Source: Pedobacter nyackensis (GTDB taxonomy: Bacteria > Bacteroidota > Bacteroidia > Sphingobacteriales > Sphingobacteriaceae). From it: a stretch of DNA of 64,000 nucleotides. Where the stretch lies: the NCBI RefSeq assembly GCF_900176505.1, contig NZ_FWYB01000001.1:531400-595399 (forward strand). Reading direction: 5' to 3'. Made by a program: the position numbers and the translations under genes. Below the pieces are notes generated by a model. It was not told the origin of the DNA. It was given only the letters and a program-made list of their open reading frames with translations, and did no database searches. Positions 25,778 to 35,717 of this stretch are shown here, in pieces (the stretch's first letter is position 1; each line of letters opens with the position of its first letter).

Positions 25778-26371
25778 ATGACATTAGCGGTTAACAACAA
25801 TGAGCGATTGCTGTTAAAGCAAATTGCCGAGGGCGATGAGCAAGCTTTTGCTGTGCTTTTTTATCGTTACCTTCCGGTTCTCCAACCCTTCGCCTTAAAA
25901 TTCACTAAATCTGCTGATGCGGCTGAAGAAATTATCCAGGATACCTTTTTAAGAGTATGGCTCAACAGAGAGAAGCTTGAGGATATTGAGAATGTTAAAG
26001 CATGGCTGTATAAGTATGCTTCAAATGAGTGCTTAAATTATCTTCGGAAGTCACTCAAACAAGCAACAGCGATTGATAACCTGAGTATTGATCATCCAAA
26101 GCAAAGCAACAATACCACAGAAACGATTAATCTGAATGATCTCAACTCGCTCGTTGCAGAGGCTATACATAAATTGCCCAATCAGCGCAAAAAGATTTAT
26201 CAGATGAGCAGAATCGAGGGAATGAATATTCCTGAAATTGCTGCGGCACTTGATCTTTCTCCAAACACCGTTAAAAATGCATTGGTGATTTCATTGAAAA
26301 CCATTCGCGAACATTTAAATAAGCATGGGGTAGCACTTTCTGTACTCACCTATATCGCATTGCTAAAATAA
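25778..26371 (+). CDS. ECF RNA polymerase sigma factor (locus 1)
   Basis: 197 aa, FecI/RpoE type. Region 2 is at about 25-95 (FAVLFYRYLPVLQPFALKFT, EEIIQDTFLRVW), region 4 at about 130-180 (LPNQRKKIYQMSRIEGMNIP, then ALDLSPNTVKNALVI). It directs transcription of its own SusC/SusD locus when released by the FecR-type anti-sigma factor encoded next. No clear TAnnTTTG promoter lies before it. Confidence 0.92.
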   Translation: MTLAVNNNERLLLKQIAEGDEQAFAVLFYRYLPVLQPFALKFTKSADAAEEIIQDTFLRVWLNREKLEDIENVKAWLYKYASNECLNYLRKSLKQATAIDNLSIDHPKQSNNTTETINLNDLNSLVAEAIHKLPNQRKKIYQMSRIEGMNIPEIAAALDLSPNTVKNALVISLKTIREHLNKHGVALSVLTYIALLK

Positions 26372-26437
26372 TTTTAAAAAAAGTTTTAGTTCCAGTAGTC
26401 CTAAATAGCATTTCGTGTTTCTTAGTATCAGAATCCT

Positions 26438-27634
26438 ATGAAAGAAAGAATAAACTATTTGTTAAGCAAGTTTGAAGAGGGGAAACTTAGCAAAGTAGAA
26501 ACAGCCGAATTATTGGAATTGACGGATAGCAGTGAGCCCCATGTGGCAGATGCTATTGCGGAAATGATCAATGCTCAGGTTCCAAGCTCAGTAATTGAAG
26601 CGAATGATTGGGAAGCTGTGTTCGACAATATTGTATCGGTTGATAGACCGACTTCAAAAACAGGATCAATATTGAGTTTAATGAGTTGGGTTGCCGCTGC
26701 AGTGATTCTGATCACCTTAGGCGTTGGTTCCTGGTTTTATTTTAATGAGGGTGCGCAAAAGAGTTCAAATGAATTGCAGTATGCAAATGATGTTCCTCCA
26801 GGTGGTAACGAAGCAATCTTAACGCTGGCTGATGGATCGAAAATTTCCTTAACAGATGTCGGCAAAGGGGAACTATTGAATACTAGGGGGGTACGTATAG
26901 TTAAAACGGACGATGGACAGCTGGTTTATACGGTGGATCCTACTGTGACGGTAAAAGGAACAGCGCTTAGTTATAATACCATTACTACGCCACGCGGGGG
27001 GCAGTATCAGGTGAATCTGCCGGATGGGACCAAAGTATGGCTGAATGCTGCATCTTCAATTAAGTTTCCTACAACATTTACGAACTTAAAGGAACGTAAA
27101 GTTGAACTTAGTGGCGAAGCTTATTTTGAAGTAGCGAAGAACAAACAGCAGCCATTTAAAGTACTTAGTTTGGCCAATGCATACGATAGGGCGCAGGAAA
27201 CAGAAGTATTGGGTACTCATTTTAACATCAATGCTTATGAAGATGAGATTGAAACAAAAACCACATTACTGGAAGGCTCAGTCAGGGTAGCTACACCTGA
27301 AAACAGGAATAAGAAATATGATGTTATTCTTTCTCCGGGTCAGCAGGCTGTCCTAAGTAACAATGCGTTTAAAATATCAACGGTAGATACCGAAGAGATT
27401 ATAGCCTGGAAAAACGGAAACTTTGTGTTTGCCAATGAAGGTATTGAAAGCATTATGCGTAAAATTGCCAGATGGTATAACGTAGAAGTTATCTATCAGG
27501 GAAAAATAACAGATAATAATTTTGTGGGTACAGTACCTCGTTTTGGAAACATCTCGGAGGCCTTAACCATACTTGAACTAACCAATACCGTACACTTTAA
27601 GATCGAAGGAAGGAGGGTTACAGTTATGCCATAA
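26438..27634 (+). CDS. FecR-type anti-sigma factor (locus 1)
   Basis: 398 aa. A short cytoplasmic sigma-binding segment (1-75) is followed by one membrane helix (about 77-98, SWVAAAVILITLGVGSWFYF). The periplasmic FecR domain has the signature TITTPRGGQYQVNLPDGTKV, the WLNAASS phrase, LSGEAYFEV and VLGTHFNINAY; the C-terminal DUF4974 domain has SIMRKIARWYNVEVIYQG. It senses the ligand-loaded SusC through the STN domain and releases the sigma factor. It is 66 nt after the sigma gene. FecR paralogues occur in loci 2 and 3. Confidence 0.9.
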   Translation: MKERINYLLSKFEEGKLSKVETAELLELTDSSEPHVADAIAEMINAQVPSSVIEANDWEAVFDNIVSVDRPTSKTGSILSLMSWVAAAVILITLGVGSWFYFNEGAQKSSNELQYANDVPPGGNEAILTLADGSKISLTDVGKGELLNTRGVRIVKTDDGQLVYTVDPTVTVKGTALSYNTITTPRGGQYQVNLPDGTKVWLNAASSIKFPTTFTNLKERKVELSGEAYFEVAKNKQQPFKVLSLANAYDRAQETEVLGTHFNINAYEDEIETKTTLLEGSVRVATPENRNKKYDVILSPGQQAVLSNNAFKISTVDTEEIIAWKNGNFVFANEGIESIMRKIARWYNVEVIYQGKITDNNFVGTVPRFGNISEALTILELTNTVHFKIEGRRVTVMP

Positions 27635-27669
27635 ATGCTACCTATTATAGCTGTAATCCAAAAAAGAAG

Positions 27670-27697
27670 TCAGACCCGACTGCCATCGGATCTGACG
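27670..27697 (+). promoter_or_regulatory. Leader hairpin of SusC locus 1
   Basis: GTCAGA-C-CCGA-CTGCCA-TCGG-A-TCTGAC: outer 6-bp stem, 1x1 internal loop, 4-bp inner stem, loop CTGCCA. It lies 67 nt before the SusC start. Matching hairpins precede the SusC genes at 37122 and 47162. Confidence 0.5.
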
Positions 27698-27763
27698 TAG
27701 GTTTGGGTTACTTAATAATTTGCAGATAACAGTCTATCAACAAACCAAACCAAAACAAATGTA

Positions 27764-30700
27764 ATGAATTTTTACTATGTCTTTAGGCGTAAGCTGTCCG
27801 CTTGTGCGCCTGGCCAAATATTGCGTATAATGAAGTTAACCACCATTATTATCACTGCCTTTTTGTTTCAGGTAAGTGCTAATACGCTAGCTCAAAAAAT
27901 CACGCTTTCTCGAAGTAACGTTGCTTTAAATCAGGTTTTTAAAGAACTTCAGGGTCAAAGTGGGTATAACTTTGTTTATACATCCCAAATGCTTGAGGGG
28001 ATTAAAACTGTAAATGTTAAACTTAAAAACGCTACGCTACAACAAACGCTAGCTGCTTTGTTTGAAAATCAACCTGTAACCTATGTCATTAAAGAGAACA
28101 CTGTAGTTATTCAAAGAAAAACCAATCTGGATCAAGCTCCGCTTGCAATAGAAATAAAAGGAAAAGTTGTGGATGAGCGTGGACAGGAGTTTCCAGGCGT
28201 AAGTGTAAAGCTAAAAGGAACAAGGGTAACGGTAGCAACAGATAACAATGGACAGTTTAAAATTACGGTACCGGATAACAATGCTGTGCTTGTTTTCTCT
28301 TACGTAGGTTATAACGCAATCGAAGAAACCGTAAAACAAAGAACCACCATTAATGTGAAAATGGTGCCGTCAGAAAGTGCATTGAATGATGTGGTAGTTA
28401 CCGGTTACCAATCATTAAATAAAAAAACTTTAACGGCTTCAATTTCTACTGTTCAATTAAAAGATTTGCAATCAGTTTATCAGCCAAATATTGATAAATT
28501 GTTGCAAGGTCAGGTACCTGGATTAACAGTAATGAGTACTTCAGGTGCTCCGGGGGCCGTTCCTCAGATTCGTATTCGTGGTACTTCTACTATTTCTGGT
28601 AACGTACAGCCTTTATGGGTGGTGGATGGAATTATCCTGGATGATGCTGTAAACGCTTCTGTGGATGATATTTTAACCAACCGTAACCTGATTGCTTCCG
28701 GTATTGGTGGTGTTAACGTAGATGATATTGAATCGATTAGTGTGTTGAAGGATGCAGCCGCAACTGCGATTTATGGTACTAAAGCCGCAAATGGTGTAAT
28801 TGTAATTACCTCTAAAAAAGGTGTTTCAGGAAAAACCAGAATCAATTATACCACCAACTTATCTATAGCAGAACGTCCGAGGATCGAAGATGCTTACATG
28901 ATGAATTCTAAAGAGCGTATTGACGTTAATATGGAAATGATCGGTAAGGGGATTTTAAATGCATCATCGCCTAAGGCCGGTGACTATGGTACAGTTTCTG
29001 ATTTTGAACGCTACTTTATAGATGTAAACGATAGAAAAATTACATGGAGTGATTTTGAGAATAAAGTAAAAGGACTGGAAGAAGTCAATACGGATTGGTT
29101 TCAACACCTTTTCAGGAATGCATTTACACAAAGACACAGTTTAAATATTTCTGGTGGTAATGATAGAACGACTTTTTATGCTTCAGGAAGCTTTATGGAT
29201 GATAAGGCTACTGCTAAAGGAGTCGGTCAAAAGACCTATACCGGTGCATTAAAAGTAAACACTCGTTTTGGTAGTAATATTCGTTTAGGCTTATCACTGG
29301 ACGTTAATGCTCGTGATAATACTAGTTTCTTCGCTACAGACTCCAGGGAAAACCCTTATGAATGGGCAATTTATACGACCAGAGCGCAAAATGCTTTCGA
29401 TGATACTGGCGGATACAACCATATGTATTATAATAGCTTGAAATACAGTTTTCTGGAAAATCGTGAGCAGAACTGGCGTACTTCCAGAAACTTCGGTATG
29501 CGTGGTAATATAGATTTTGAATGGAAACTGTTAAAGGATTTAACTTATTCCAGTTTATTCTCTTATGCCAAGCAAAATACAACTGATGTGGATATTGCTC
29601 AGGAAGATAGTTACTTTGTTAGAGCAAGGAAAAAAGATGTATATCAGATTGTTAATTCTACGGCAGTTCCTCTTTGGTTGGATGGTGGGTACCGCAAAGA
29701 TAAAGACAGTTACAATGGAAGTATCACCTTCAGGAATCAACTGACTTACAATCCAATATTTAATAATGTACATTACCTGAATTTAATGGCCGGACAAGAG
29801 ATCCGTACTTCTAAATTTGAAGATCAGACTACTCAGATTTATGGTTACTCACATGATAGAGGTCACCAGCAAATTCCGCAGTTTGAGCTGATGAGGTATC
29901 TTGGTGTACCATATTGGAATGAAAATTTAAATGAAACTGCTGCTGTTTCTTATTTTGGGGTAGCAAGCTATACTTATGACAATAGGTACTCTATCAGCTT
30001 AAATGCACGTACAGATGGTTCAAACCGTTTTGGATTAAAAACTAATCAATTATTTCAGCCATTATGGGCAGTAGGTTTAAACTACCAACTTAAAGAAGAA
30101 GCGTTTTTGAGAGATAAAGATTGGTTGAGCTATTTAACACTGAAAGGATCTTATGGTAGTCAGGGTAATGTGGCATCTCAGGCTTATTCTGATTTGGTAG
30201 CCACCATAGGTAAATTAGATGTGATCAATAAGGAAGGTTATTTAAACATTGTAGCACCAAAAAATCCTACTCTAAAGTGGGAAATGAACTATACAACTAA
30301 TGCTGCATTAGAATTTGGTTTTTGGAAGCGTCGGTTAACGGGTAGCATCGAGTACTATAATAAAAAGGCTATGGATTTGTTAGGTAGTAAAGAGGTGTCT
30401 CAGGTAACCGGTTTTAATTCAGTACAGGTAAACTGGGCATCGATGAGAAACCGTGGTATGGAATTCTCATTGAGCTCTATTAACGTGGATTCAAAATCTT
30501 TCCGTTGGTCTACTAATGTTAATTTTGGTTACAACAAAAATGAAGTACTTGAAGTTTATTCTGTTCCTGGAGTTAATGATTTAACGAATGCACAACGCTC
30601 CAACTATTCTGCTGCTGCGGTTGTGGGTAAGCCAATCAATGGTTTATGGTCTTACCGTTATGCGGGATTGAATAAAGATGGTAGGGCGACCTTTTATACG

Positions 30701-31342
30701 CAAACTGAAGGTAAAACATTGATTACGGGTATGAACAGCGTTGCTGGTTTGGCCTATTCTGGAACTACTATGCCGCTTTTACAGGGTGGATTTACCAATA
30801 CTGTTTCCTATAAGAAATTGAGTTTATCTGCTTTGTTTATAGGAAGTTTTGGTAACGTGATCCGTTTACGTAACTTATCTCAAGGCTATGGCTTAGGTTA
30901 TCCAGATGCTACTCAAAACATGTCTAAAGAATGGGTAGATCGTTGGAGACAACCTGGCGACGAACTGAAAACCAATATCCCTGTATTAGAAAGAGATGTA
31001 TTTGATCCTGTTGTTTTTGGAGCAAGCCCTTATAATGGAGCTATGTATGATAATAGTGATCTGAGAACGGTGAAAGGTGATTTTGTTCGTTTGCAGAACC
31101 TCTCTTTGAGCTATGATCTGTTCAGTCCTAAACTTAGAGCAAATGGCATACAAAACATTCGTTTTATGTTACAGGGTAATAATTTATATACCTGGAAAAA
31201 TAGCAAGTTAAAAGGACAAGATCCTGAATCTACAGGTTCAACGATGCGGTACAGCGATACCCGTTCGGCTAACGTATCTTTTGGTAATACATTTTTACCT
31301 GTGCCTCGTGCTTACTCATTGTCTTTGTCTGTTCAGTTTTAA
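27764..31342 (+). CDS. SusC/RagA-type TonB-dependent transporter with STN domain (locus 1)
   Basis: 1192 aa outer-membrane transporter. An N-terminal extension of 22 residues precedes the signal sequence (from M23, MKLTTIIITAF). The STN signalling domain is at about 46-117 (LNQVFKELQGQSGYNFVYTS), the CarboxypepD_reg-like domain at about 130-200, then the SusC motif LNDVVVTGYQ (208-217) and the plug (IRIRGTSTISG, VVDGIILDD, SVLKDAAATAIYG, ANGVIVITSKKG), and a large barrel ending in FSVQF-like aromatic strands. The STN domain marks it as a signal transducer to FecR. The SusD partner starts 12 nt downstream. The substrate is unknown. Confidence 0.93.
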   Translation: MNFYYVFRRKLSACAPGQILRIMKLTTIIITAFLFQVSANTLAQKITLSRSNVALNQVFKELQGQSGYNFVYTSQMLEGIKTVNVKLKNATLQQTLAALFENQPVTYVIKENTVVIQRKTNLDQAPLAIEIKGKVVDERGQEFPGVSVKLKGTRVTVATDNNGQFKITVPDNNAVLVFSYVGYNAIEETVKQRTTINVKMVPSESALNDVVVTGYQSLNKKTLTASISTVQLKDLQSVYQPNIDKLLQGQVPGLTVMSTSGAPGAVPQIRIRGTSTISGNVQPLWVVDGIILDDAVNASVDDILTNRNLIASGIGGVNVDDIESISVLKDAAATAIYGTKAANGVIVITSKKGVSGKTRINYTTNLSIAERPRIEDAYMMNSKERIDVNMEMIGKGILNASSPKAGDYGTVSDFERYFIDVNDRKITWSDFENKVKGLEEVNTDWFQHLFRNAFTQRHSLNISGGNDRTTFYASGSFMDDKATAKGVGQKTYTGALKVNTRFGSNIRLGLSLDVNARDNTSFFATDSRENPYEWAIYTTRAQNAFDDTGGYNHMYYNSLKYSFLENREQNWRTSRNFGMRGNIDFEWKLLKDLTYSSLFSYAKQNTTDVDIAQEDSYFVRARKKDVYQIVNSTAVPLWLDGGYRKDKDSYNGSITFRNQLTYNPIFNNVHYLNLMAGQEIRTSKFEDQTTQIYGYSHDRGHQQIPQFELMRYLGVPYWNENLNETAAVSYFGVASYTYDNRYSISLNARTDGSNRFGLKTNQLFQPLWAVGLNYQLKEEAFLRDKDWLSYLTLKGSYGSQGNVASQAYSDLVATIGKLDVINKEGYLNIVAPKNPTLKWEMNYTTNAALEFGFWKRRLTGSIEYYNKKAMDLLGSKEVSQVTGFNSVQVNWASMRNRGMEFSLSSINVDSKSFRWSTNVNFGYNKNEVLEVYSVPGVNDLTNAQRSNYSAAAVVGKPINGLWSYRYAGLNKDGRATFYTQTEGKTLITGMNSVAGLAYSGTTMPLLQGGFTNTVSYKKLSLSALFIGSFGNVIRLRNLSQGYGLGYPDATQNMSKEWVDRWRQPGDELKTNIPVLERDVFDPVVFGASPYNGAMYDNSDLRTVKGDFVRLQNLSLSYDLFSPKLRANGIQNIRFMLQGNNLYTWKNSKLKGQDPESTGSTMRYSDTRSANVSFGNTFLPVPRAYSLSLSVQF

Positions 31343-31354
31343 AACATTATAGCC

Positions 31355-32809
31355 ATGAAAAAAATATTCTATATCAACATATTGGCAATATTGCTAATCA
31401 CTTTTAGCGGTTGTAAAAAATTGCTCGATATTAAACCTGTTAACGGTATGATGCCGGTAACTGTTAAGGATTACGAATCGCTCCTAATTGGTGGGTATCC
31501 GCGATCTGACTATTTCTTTAATACGGAACTCATGACAGATAATGCTTATGCCAATTTAAATTCAGGCAATGCACCTGGTAAAACACATGAACCATGGTTT
31601 GTTTGGGCTTCCAGTGTGCTACCAGATGCGGTTAAAACAGATGCTTATTGGGGTAATTTATATAAATCCATATTCTACGCCAATACTGTGCTCGATAATT
31701 TTGCAATGCGTACTCCTTCATCTGATGAAAAGGAATTGTACGAAAAAGTTAAAGGTGAAGCACTTGCATTAAGGGCTTATAGCTATTTCTATTTAATAAA
31801 TTGGTATGCTGATGTTTATACAGCGGAGAATTTACAGTTGCCTGGTGTACCTATGCCTTTAACTGCGGTAGATGTAAATGTAAACACAACTAATAATGTA
31901 CGTCAACCAATTGGAGTGGTTTGGACGCAAATCGTAAAGGATATAAACGAAGCTTCACGACTTTTAGCAGGTAAATCAGCTACAAGCAGATTTAGGTTCA
32001 GTGCTAACACTGTAGATCTATTTAAAGCGAGGGTAGCGCTTTTTATGGGGGATAATCAAACTGCTATTGAGTCTGCTACTTCCGTTATGGGTGCTAGTCC
32101 ACTGACAGATTTGAACGGCTTGCAAGATTATATTGATTCTAAAAGTGGTCCATATGCTTTTACATATGATTTTGGGTTTATAGATACGGATTATAACAAA
32201 GAAATTTTGTTTTTTACAGGCGGCAGGGCTAACAACAATCTTTTTTATTATAGTGCTGCTGCATTTAAACCTACCGAGGAGTTGTTAAATCTAACCAAGC
32301 GTTATGGATATTTAACAGATTACAGGCAATACATTTTTGAATCATGGGCTGTCCAAAATACTGATGTGGTAGCCAAAGGGCCAACCATGTATTGTATGTA
32401 TGCAACCCAATCAAGAGACTCTTATTATATTGGAATGAAGGCTAGTGAAGCTTATGTGACCCGTGCCGAGGCCTATGCCCGTACCAACCAGGGTGCATTG
32501 GCCATTGCAGACTTGAATCTGATTTTGCAAAAGCGCATTAAAAAGGCAAATTATGTGCCTTTAAAAATGACAGATTTTGCAAACAATGATGCTATCCTAA
32601 AAAGAGTTTTAGAAGAACGTCGTGTAGAAACAGCTTTTGATGCTGGTTTACGGTGGCTGGATTTGCGCCGCTTCGGCAAACCTGAAATTCAGCATAACTA
32701 TAAAAATGGAGTGATTTATGCTTTGAAAAAGAATGATCCTAGATACTTATTGCAGATTCCTCCTTCTGAAATCAACAACAGTCCCGAAATGCCACTTAAT
32801 CCTAGATAG
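31355..32809 (+). CDS. SusD/RagB-type surface lipoprotein (locus 1)
   Basis: 484 aa, lipoprotein signal with lipobox FSGC followed by KKLLDIKP. Helical TPR-like pairs carry the SusD pattern (GEALALRAYSYFYLINWYAD, EERRVETAFDAGLRWLDLRR) and the normal C-terminus QIPPSEINNSPEMPLNPR. It caps the SusC barrel outside the cell and binds the nutrient. It is 12 nt after SusC and in the same operon. Confidence 0.93.
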   Translation: MKKIFYINILAILLITFSGCKKLLDIKPVNGMMPVTVKDYESLLIGGYPRSDYFFNTELMTDNAYANLNSGNAPGKTHEPWFVWASSVLPDAVKTDAYWGNLYKSIFYANTVLDNFAMRTPSSDEKELYEKVKGEALALRAYSYFYLINWYADVYTAENLQLPGVPMPLTAVDVNVNTTNNVRQPIGVVWTQIVKDINEASRLLAGKSATSRFRFSANTVDLFKARVALFMGDNQTAIESATSVMGASPLTDLNGLQDYIDSKSGPYAFTYDFGFIDTDYNKEILFFTGGRANNNLFYYSAAAFKPTEELLNLTKRYGYLTDYRQYIFESWAVQNTDVVAKGPTMYCMYATQSRDSYYIGMKASEAYVTRAEAYARTNQGALAIADLNLILQKRIKKANYVPLKMTDFANNDAILKRVLEERRVETAFDAGLRWLDLRRFGKPEIQHNYKNGVIYALKKNDPRYLLQIPPSEINNSPEMPLNPR

Positions 32810-32832
32810 TAGTTTATTTTAATATAAAGATT

Positions 32833-33753
32833 ATGAAATTTAGAAATGTATGCGTCCTTGCATTGGGCTTAATCACCACCTTTGCCGCATGTAAAAAAGA
32901 AGATAATCCAGTTGCCTCTGATGATTTGAAAATCTCGCAGATGTTCGGACCGGATCCAAATGCGGATCCTAAAGTAAGATCTATCTATAATGATTATGGT
33001 TTATGGATCAGGATGGATTTTAACAATCCTAAAGAAGTCTCTAACGGTATATTGTACAATGATGTGAATAACCGATTTGGCGCTACAAAAATTGAGGACA
33101 ACAAGCGTCAGGAAGCGATCACCTTTACGCAATCATTATTATCAAATGTGTCTTCAAAGTATACCAAAGCTTTTTTTCCGCTGGAGTTCTTTTATGTTAA
33201 GACTTACAATGGTTCCTGGTGGGCAGCAGACATGCAGATGATTGGCCGAAGTAGATTGTTGCTAACCTGGCCTAATAAGATGCTTAATTCGCTTCCGGTA
33301 ACTGATCCCGCTACCCATTACTATAAAGATTCTGTACTAACAAGAGCTATCTGGTCTAGTTTGGGAACTATGGCATCACAAAGAATGGAGAAACCAATTG
33401 ATGGTTTTGAATTGGCCGGTAAAGCCTATGATGGAGGGTTAGCTGCAGATAGGATTAATGCCGATTACTTTAAGGATTATGATGCAGCTAAAAGAGACGC
33501 TGCCAATGATGAACTGGCTAAAAGCGGAGGATTTATCTCAGGTTCTGGATCACGCTCATTTGATTCAGATTTCCCACAATGGATTACTTTGATGACAACA
33601 GAATCATATGACAACATCAAGAAGAAGTATCTTGACAACAGTCCTAGACGTGCAAAGAAATACGAAGTGCTGATCAAATTCTTCAACAGCTATGGCTGGA
33701 ATATCCAGGCTACTGGTAACCAGTACAGACAGAAATTGGATTTATATAAATAA
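32833..33753 (+). CDS. Lipoprotein resembling a SusCD-linked metallohydrolase without HExxH
   Basis: 306 aa with a lipoprotein signal (lipobox FAAC, then KKEDNP). Position after SusD, length, and the layout remind me of the import-associated zinc metallohydrolase lipoproteins (Peptidase_Mx1/TIGR04549 type): IYNDYGLWIRMDFNN near the N-terminus, ending YEVLIKFFNSYGWNIQATGN near the C-terminus. The sequence has only one His (in ATHYYKDS) and no HExxH; the region where the zinc helix would lie reads IWSSLGTMASQRMEKPIDGF. If the family call is right, it is a catalytically dead, binding version. Confidence in the family is low; confidence that it is a lipoprotein gene is high. Confidence 0.7.
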   Translation: MKFRNVCVLALGLITTFAACKKEDNPVASDDLKISQMFGPDPNADPKVRSIYNDYGLWIRMDFNNPKEVSNGILYNDVNNRFGATKIEDNKRQEAITFTQSLLSNVSSKYTKAFFPLEFFYVKTYNGSWWAADMQMIGRSRLLLTWPNKMLNSLPVTDPATHYYKDSVLTRAIWSSLGTMASQRMEKPIDGFELAGKAYDGGLAADRINADYFKDYDAAKRDAANDELAKSGGFISGSGSRSFDSDFPQWITLMTTESYDNIKKKYLDNSPRRAKKYEVLIKFFNSYGWNIQATGNQYRQKLDLYK

Positions 33754-33763
33754 TTCCCGCTCC

Positions 33764-33791
33764 ACCCGCACAAGAAATTGTGCGGGTTTTC
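33764..33791 (+). terminator. Rho-independent terminator
   Basis: ACCCGCACAA (33764-33773) pairs with TTGTGCGGGT (33778-33787), GAAA tetraloop, then TTTTC. It separates the SusCD part of locus 1 from the TlpA-like gene. Confidence 0.88.
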
Positions 33792-33813
33792 TCTTTAAAA
33801 ACAATAAACACAC

Positions 33814-34947
33814 ATGAATAAATTACTATTGACCCTACTTTGCTCGGTTCCGGTTTTGGCCAACGCAGAGAGTGAACCATTTAAAGTAACAGGCAAAATT
33901 GCCAAAGCAGGCCCTAAAGCCAAAGTTTATTTAACCTACCGTGCTGCCGGATCAACTGTTAAAGATTCAGCTTTGGTAAAAAACGGAATTTTCTCATTTC
34001 AGGGAACAGTTGCCGGACCATTAGCTGCAAAACTGAGTTTAGATCATACCGGTGCTGGTATCAGCCAGGCTACAAAAAATCCTGACGTACTTTCTATTTA
34101 TCTGGATAAAGGAAATGTAACCGTTGTAGCGAAAGATTCTGTTAAAAATGCAGCAATTTCGGGTTCTCCAATCAATACAGAATATCAGAAATACCAAAAG
34201 GCTATTGCTGCTCCTGAAAAAATCATTACTGATTTAAATACTGCCTGGGCAGCAGCAAGCATGGACCAAAAGCAAAATGAAGATTTTGTAAAAGGTTTCC
34301 GCGATAGGCATCAACCAGCAGCAGCAGAAAAAGCAAGGTTGCAACAGATCTTTATTGCTGAGAACCCTGATTCTTATTTTAGTTTAATGTCTTTAAAAGA
34401 CATGTCTGAATACGATATGGATATTCCTAAAGTAGAGCCGGCCTTCAATAAACTTTCTGATCGCTTGAAAAAAAGTAAAGCAGGAGTGGAGTTTGTAAAA
34501 CTGATGAACATCGCGAAATCTACTTCAATTGGTGCTATTGCTCCTGATTTTACGCAGAATGATGTAAACGATAAACCGGTTAAGCTTTCTGATTTCCGTG
34601 GGAAATATGTATTGATTGATTTCTGGGCTTCATGGTGCGGTCCTTGTCGTGCAGAAAACCCAAATGTAGTTGCTGCATACAACAAGTTTAAAGACAAAAA
34701 CTTTACCGTGTTAGGTGTTTCTTTAGATATGCCAGGTAAAAAAGACAACTGGTTAAATGCAATTAAAGCCGACGGATTAATCTGGACTCAGGTGAGTGAT
34801 TTAAAAGGATGGGCTAATGCAGCATCTCAAATGTATGGTGTTAAAGGTATCCCTCAAAACTATTTGGTAGGTCCTGATGGAAAGATCATTGCTTCTAATT
34901 TAAGAGCAGAAGGTTTACACAAAAAACTGGAAGAATTATTGAAATAA
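33814..34947 (+). CDS. TlpA-like periplasmic thiol-disulfide protein (DUF4369 + thioredoxin)
   Basis: 377 aa with a short signal peptide (cleavage near LANAES). A DUF4369 beta domain (about 22-125: FKVTGKIAKAGPKAKVYLTY) is followed by helices and a C-terminal Redoxin/thioredoxin domain (about 240-377) with WASWCGPC, cysteines C275 and C278, and cis-Pro in KGIPQNYLV. It acts as a disulfide reductase or oxidoreductase in the periplasm. It is 60 nt after locus 1, behind a terminator, so it may have its own promoter; only a weak A-rich leader is seen. Confidence 0.9.
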   Translation: MNKLLLTLLCSVPVLANAESEPFKVTGKIAKAGPKAKVYLTYRAAGSTVKDSALVKNGIFSFQGTVAGPLAAKLSLDHTGAGISQATKNPDVLSIYLDKGNVTVVAKDSVKNAAISGSPINTEYQKYQKAIAAPEKIITDLNTAWAAASMDQKQNEDFVKGFRDRHQPAAAEKARLQQIFIAENPDSYFSLMSLKDMSEYDMDIPKVEPAFNKLSDRLKKSKAGVEFVKLMNIAKSTSIGAIAPDFTQNDVNDKPVKLSDFRGKYVLIDFWASWCGPCRAENPNVVAAYNKFKDKNFTVLGVSLDMPGKKDNWLNAIKADGLIWTQVSDLKGWANAASQMYGVKGIPQNYLVGPDGKIIASNLRAEGLHKKLEELLK

Positions 34948-34969
34948 TACATGCTCAATGATAACGAAG

Positions 34970-35004
34970 CCCTCTCCTAAGTAAAATCGGGAGAGGGTTT
35001 TCTT
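34970..35004 (+). terminator. Rho-independent terminator
   Basis: CCCTCTCC (34970-34977) pairs with GGAGAGGG (34990-34997), 12-nt loop, then a T-rich tract. Ends locus 1. Confidence 0.85.
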
Positions 35005-35064
35005 TTGTAAAAGTCATAATATAGTCCGTTCCTCCCTCCATTAAGGTAATAGTTTCTTAATCCG

Positions 35065-35072
35065 TATCTTTG
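35065..35072 (+). promoter_or_regulatory. Promoter -7 box (TATCTTTG) of the locus 2 sigma gene
   Basis: Exact TAnnTTTG match 15 bp before the sigma ATG at 35088. It shows that a longer in-frame TTG start at 35070 lies inside the promoter and is wrong. Confidence 0.6.
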
Positions 35073-35087
35073 CGTCCAAATTACACT

Positions 35088-35666
35088 ATGGGGTCTAATT
35101 ATGAATTTTCGTCAGATTATGAACTGCTGATCTTGCTTAAGGCAGGAGATAGGCTGGCGTATACTGAAATTTATAATAGATATAAAATCGTATTACACAC
35201 CCATGCTTATAAATGGATGCGAGATCGCGAAGAAGCAAAGGATATTATCCATGAGCTTTTTGCTTTTTTATGGGATAAACGTGAAAGTATTGAATTCAAT
35301 ACCACTCTTTCCGGCTATCTGTACATCTCTTTAAGAAACCGAATTTTCAATAGAATTTCAAAAAAGAAGTTCGAGTCTCAGTATATAGATTCTTTACAAG
35401 AATTCATCAATAAAGGCCATTGCGTTACCGATCATCGCGTTCGCGAAAAGCAGCTTGGAGAGCTTGTAGAAAAGGAAATAACCGCTCTTCCTAATAAAAT
35501 GCGTGAGGTATTCGAACTAAGTCGTAAATCGAACCTAAGTCATAAGCAGATTGCTGCGCAACTGGATTTATCAGAGCAAACTGTTCGGAAACACATCCAA
35601 CATGCACTGCGGATTTTGAAGTCTAAATTCGGATTAATATTATTTTCACTTTTTTTTACCCCATAG
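35088..35666 (+). CDS. ECF RNA polymerase sigma factor (locus 2)
   Basis: 192 aa from ATG 35088. Region 2: YTEIYNRYKIVLHTHAYKWM, DIIHELFAFLWDKRE. Region 4: LPNKMREVFELSRKSNLSHK, LDLSEQTVRKHIQHALRILK. This is a FecI-like Bacteroidota ECF factor for the locus 2 SusCD. It begins near its own -7 box and ends 51 bp before the FecR gene. Confidence 0.92.
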   Translation: MGSNYEFSSDYELLILLKAGDRLAYTEIYNRYKIVLHTHAYKWMRDREEAKDIIHELFAFLWDKRESIEFNTTLSGYLYISLRNRIFNRISKKKFESQYIDSLQEFINKGHCVTDHRVREKQLGELVEKEITALPNKMREVFELSRKSNLSHKQIAAQLDLSEQTVRKHIQHALRILKSKFGLILFSLFFTP

Positions 35667-35717
35667 GCATTTTTCATTTGTCTTCCATTTATAAGCCTAA
35701 CCAAAACGCTCAATAAA

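Noticed and set aside
35070..35087. TTG start for the locus 2 sigma factor
   Set aside because: It overlaps the -7 box TATCTTTG; ATG 35088 is the consistent start.
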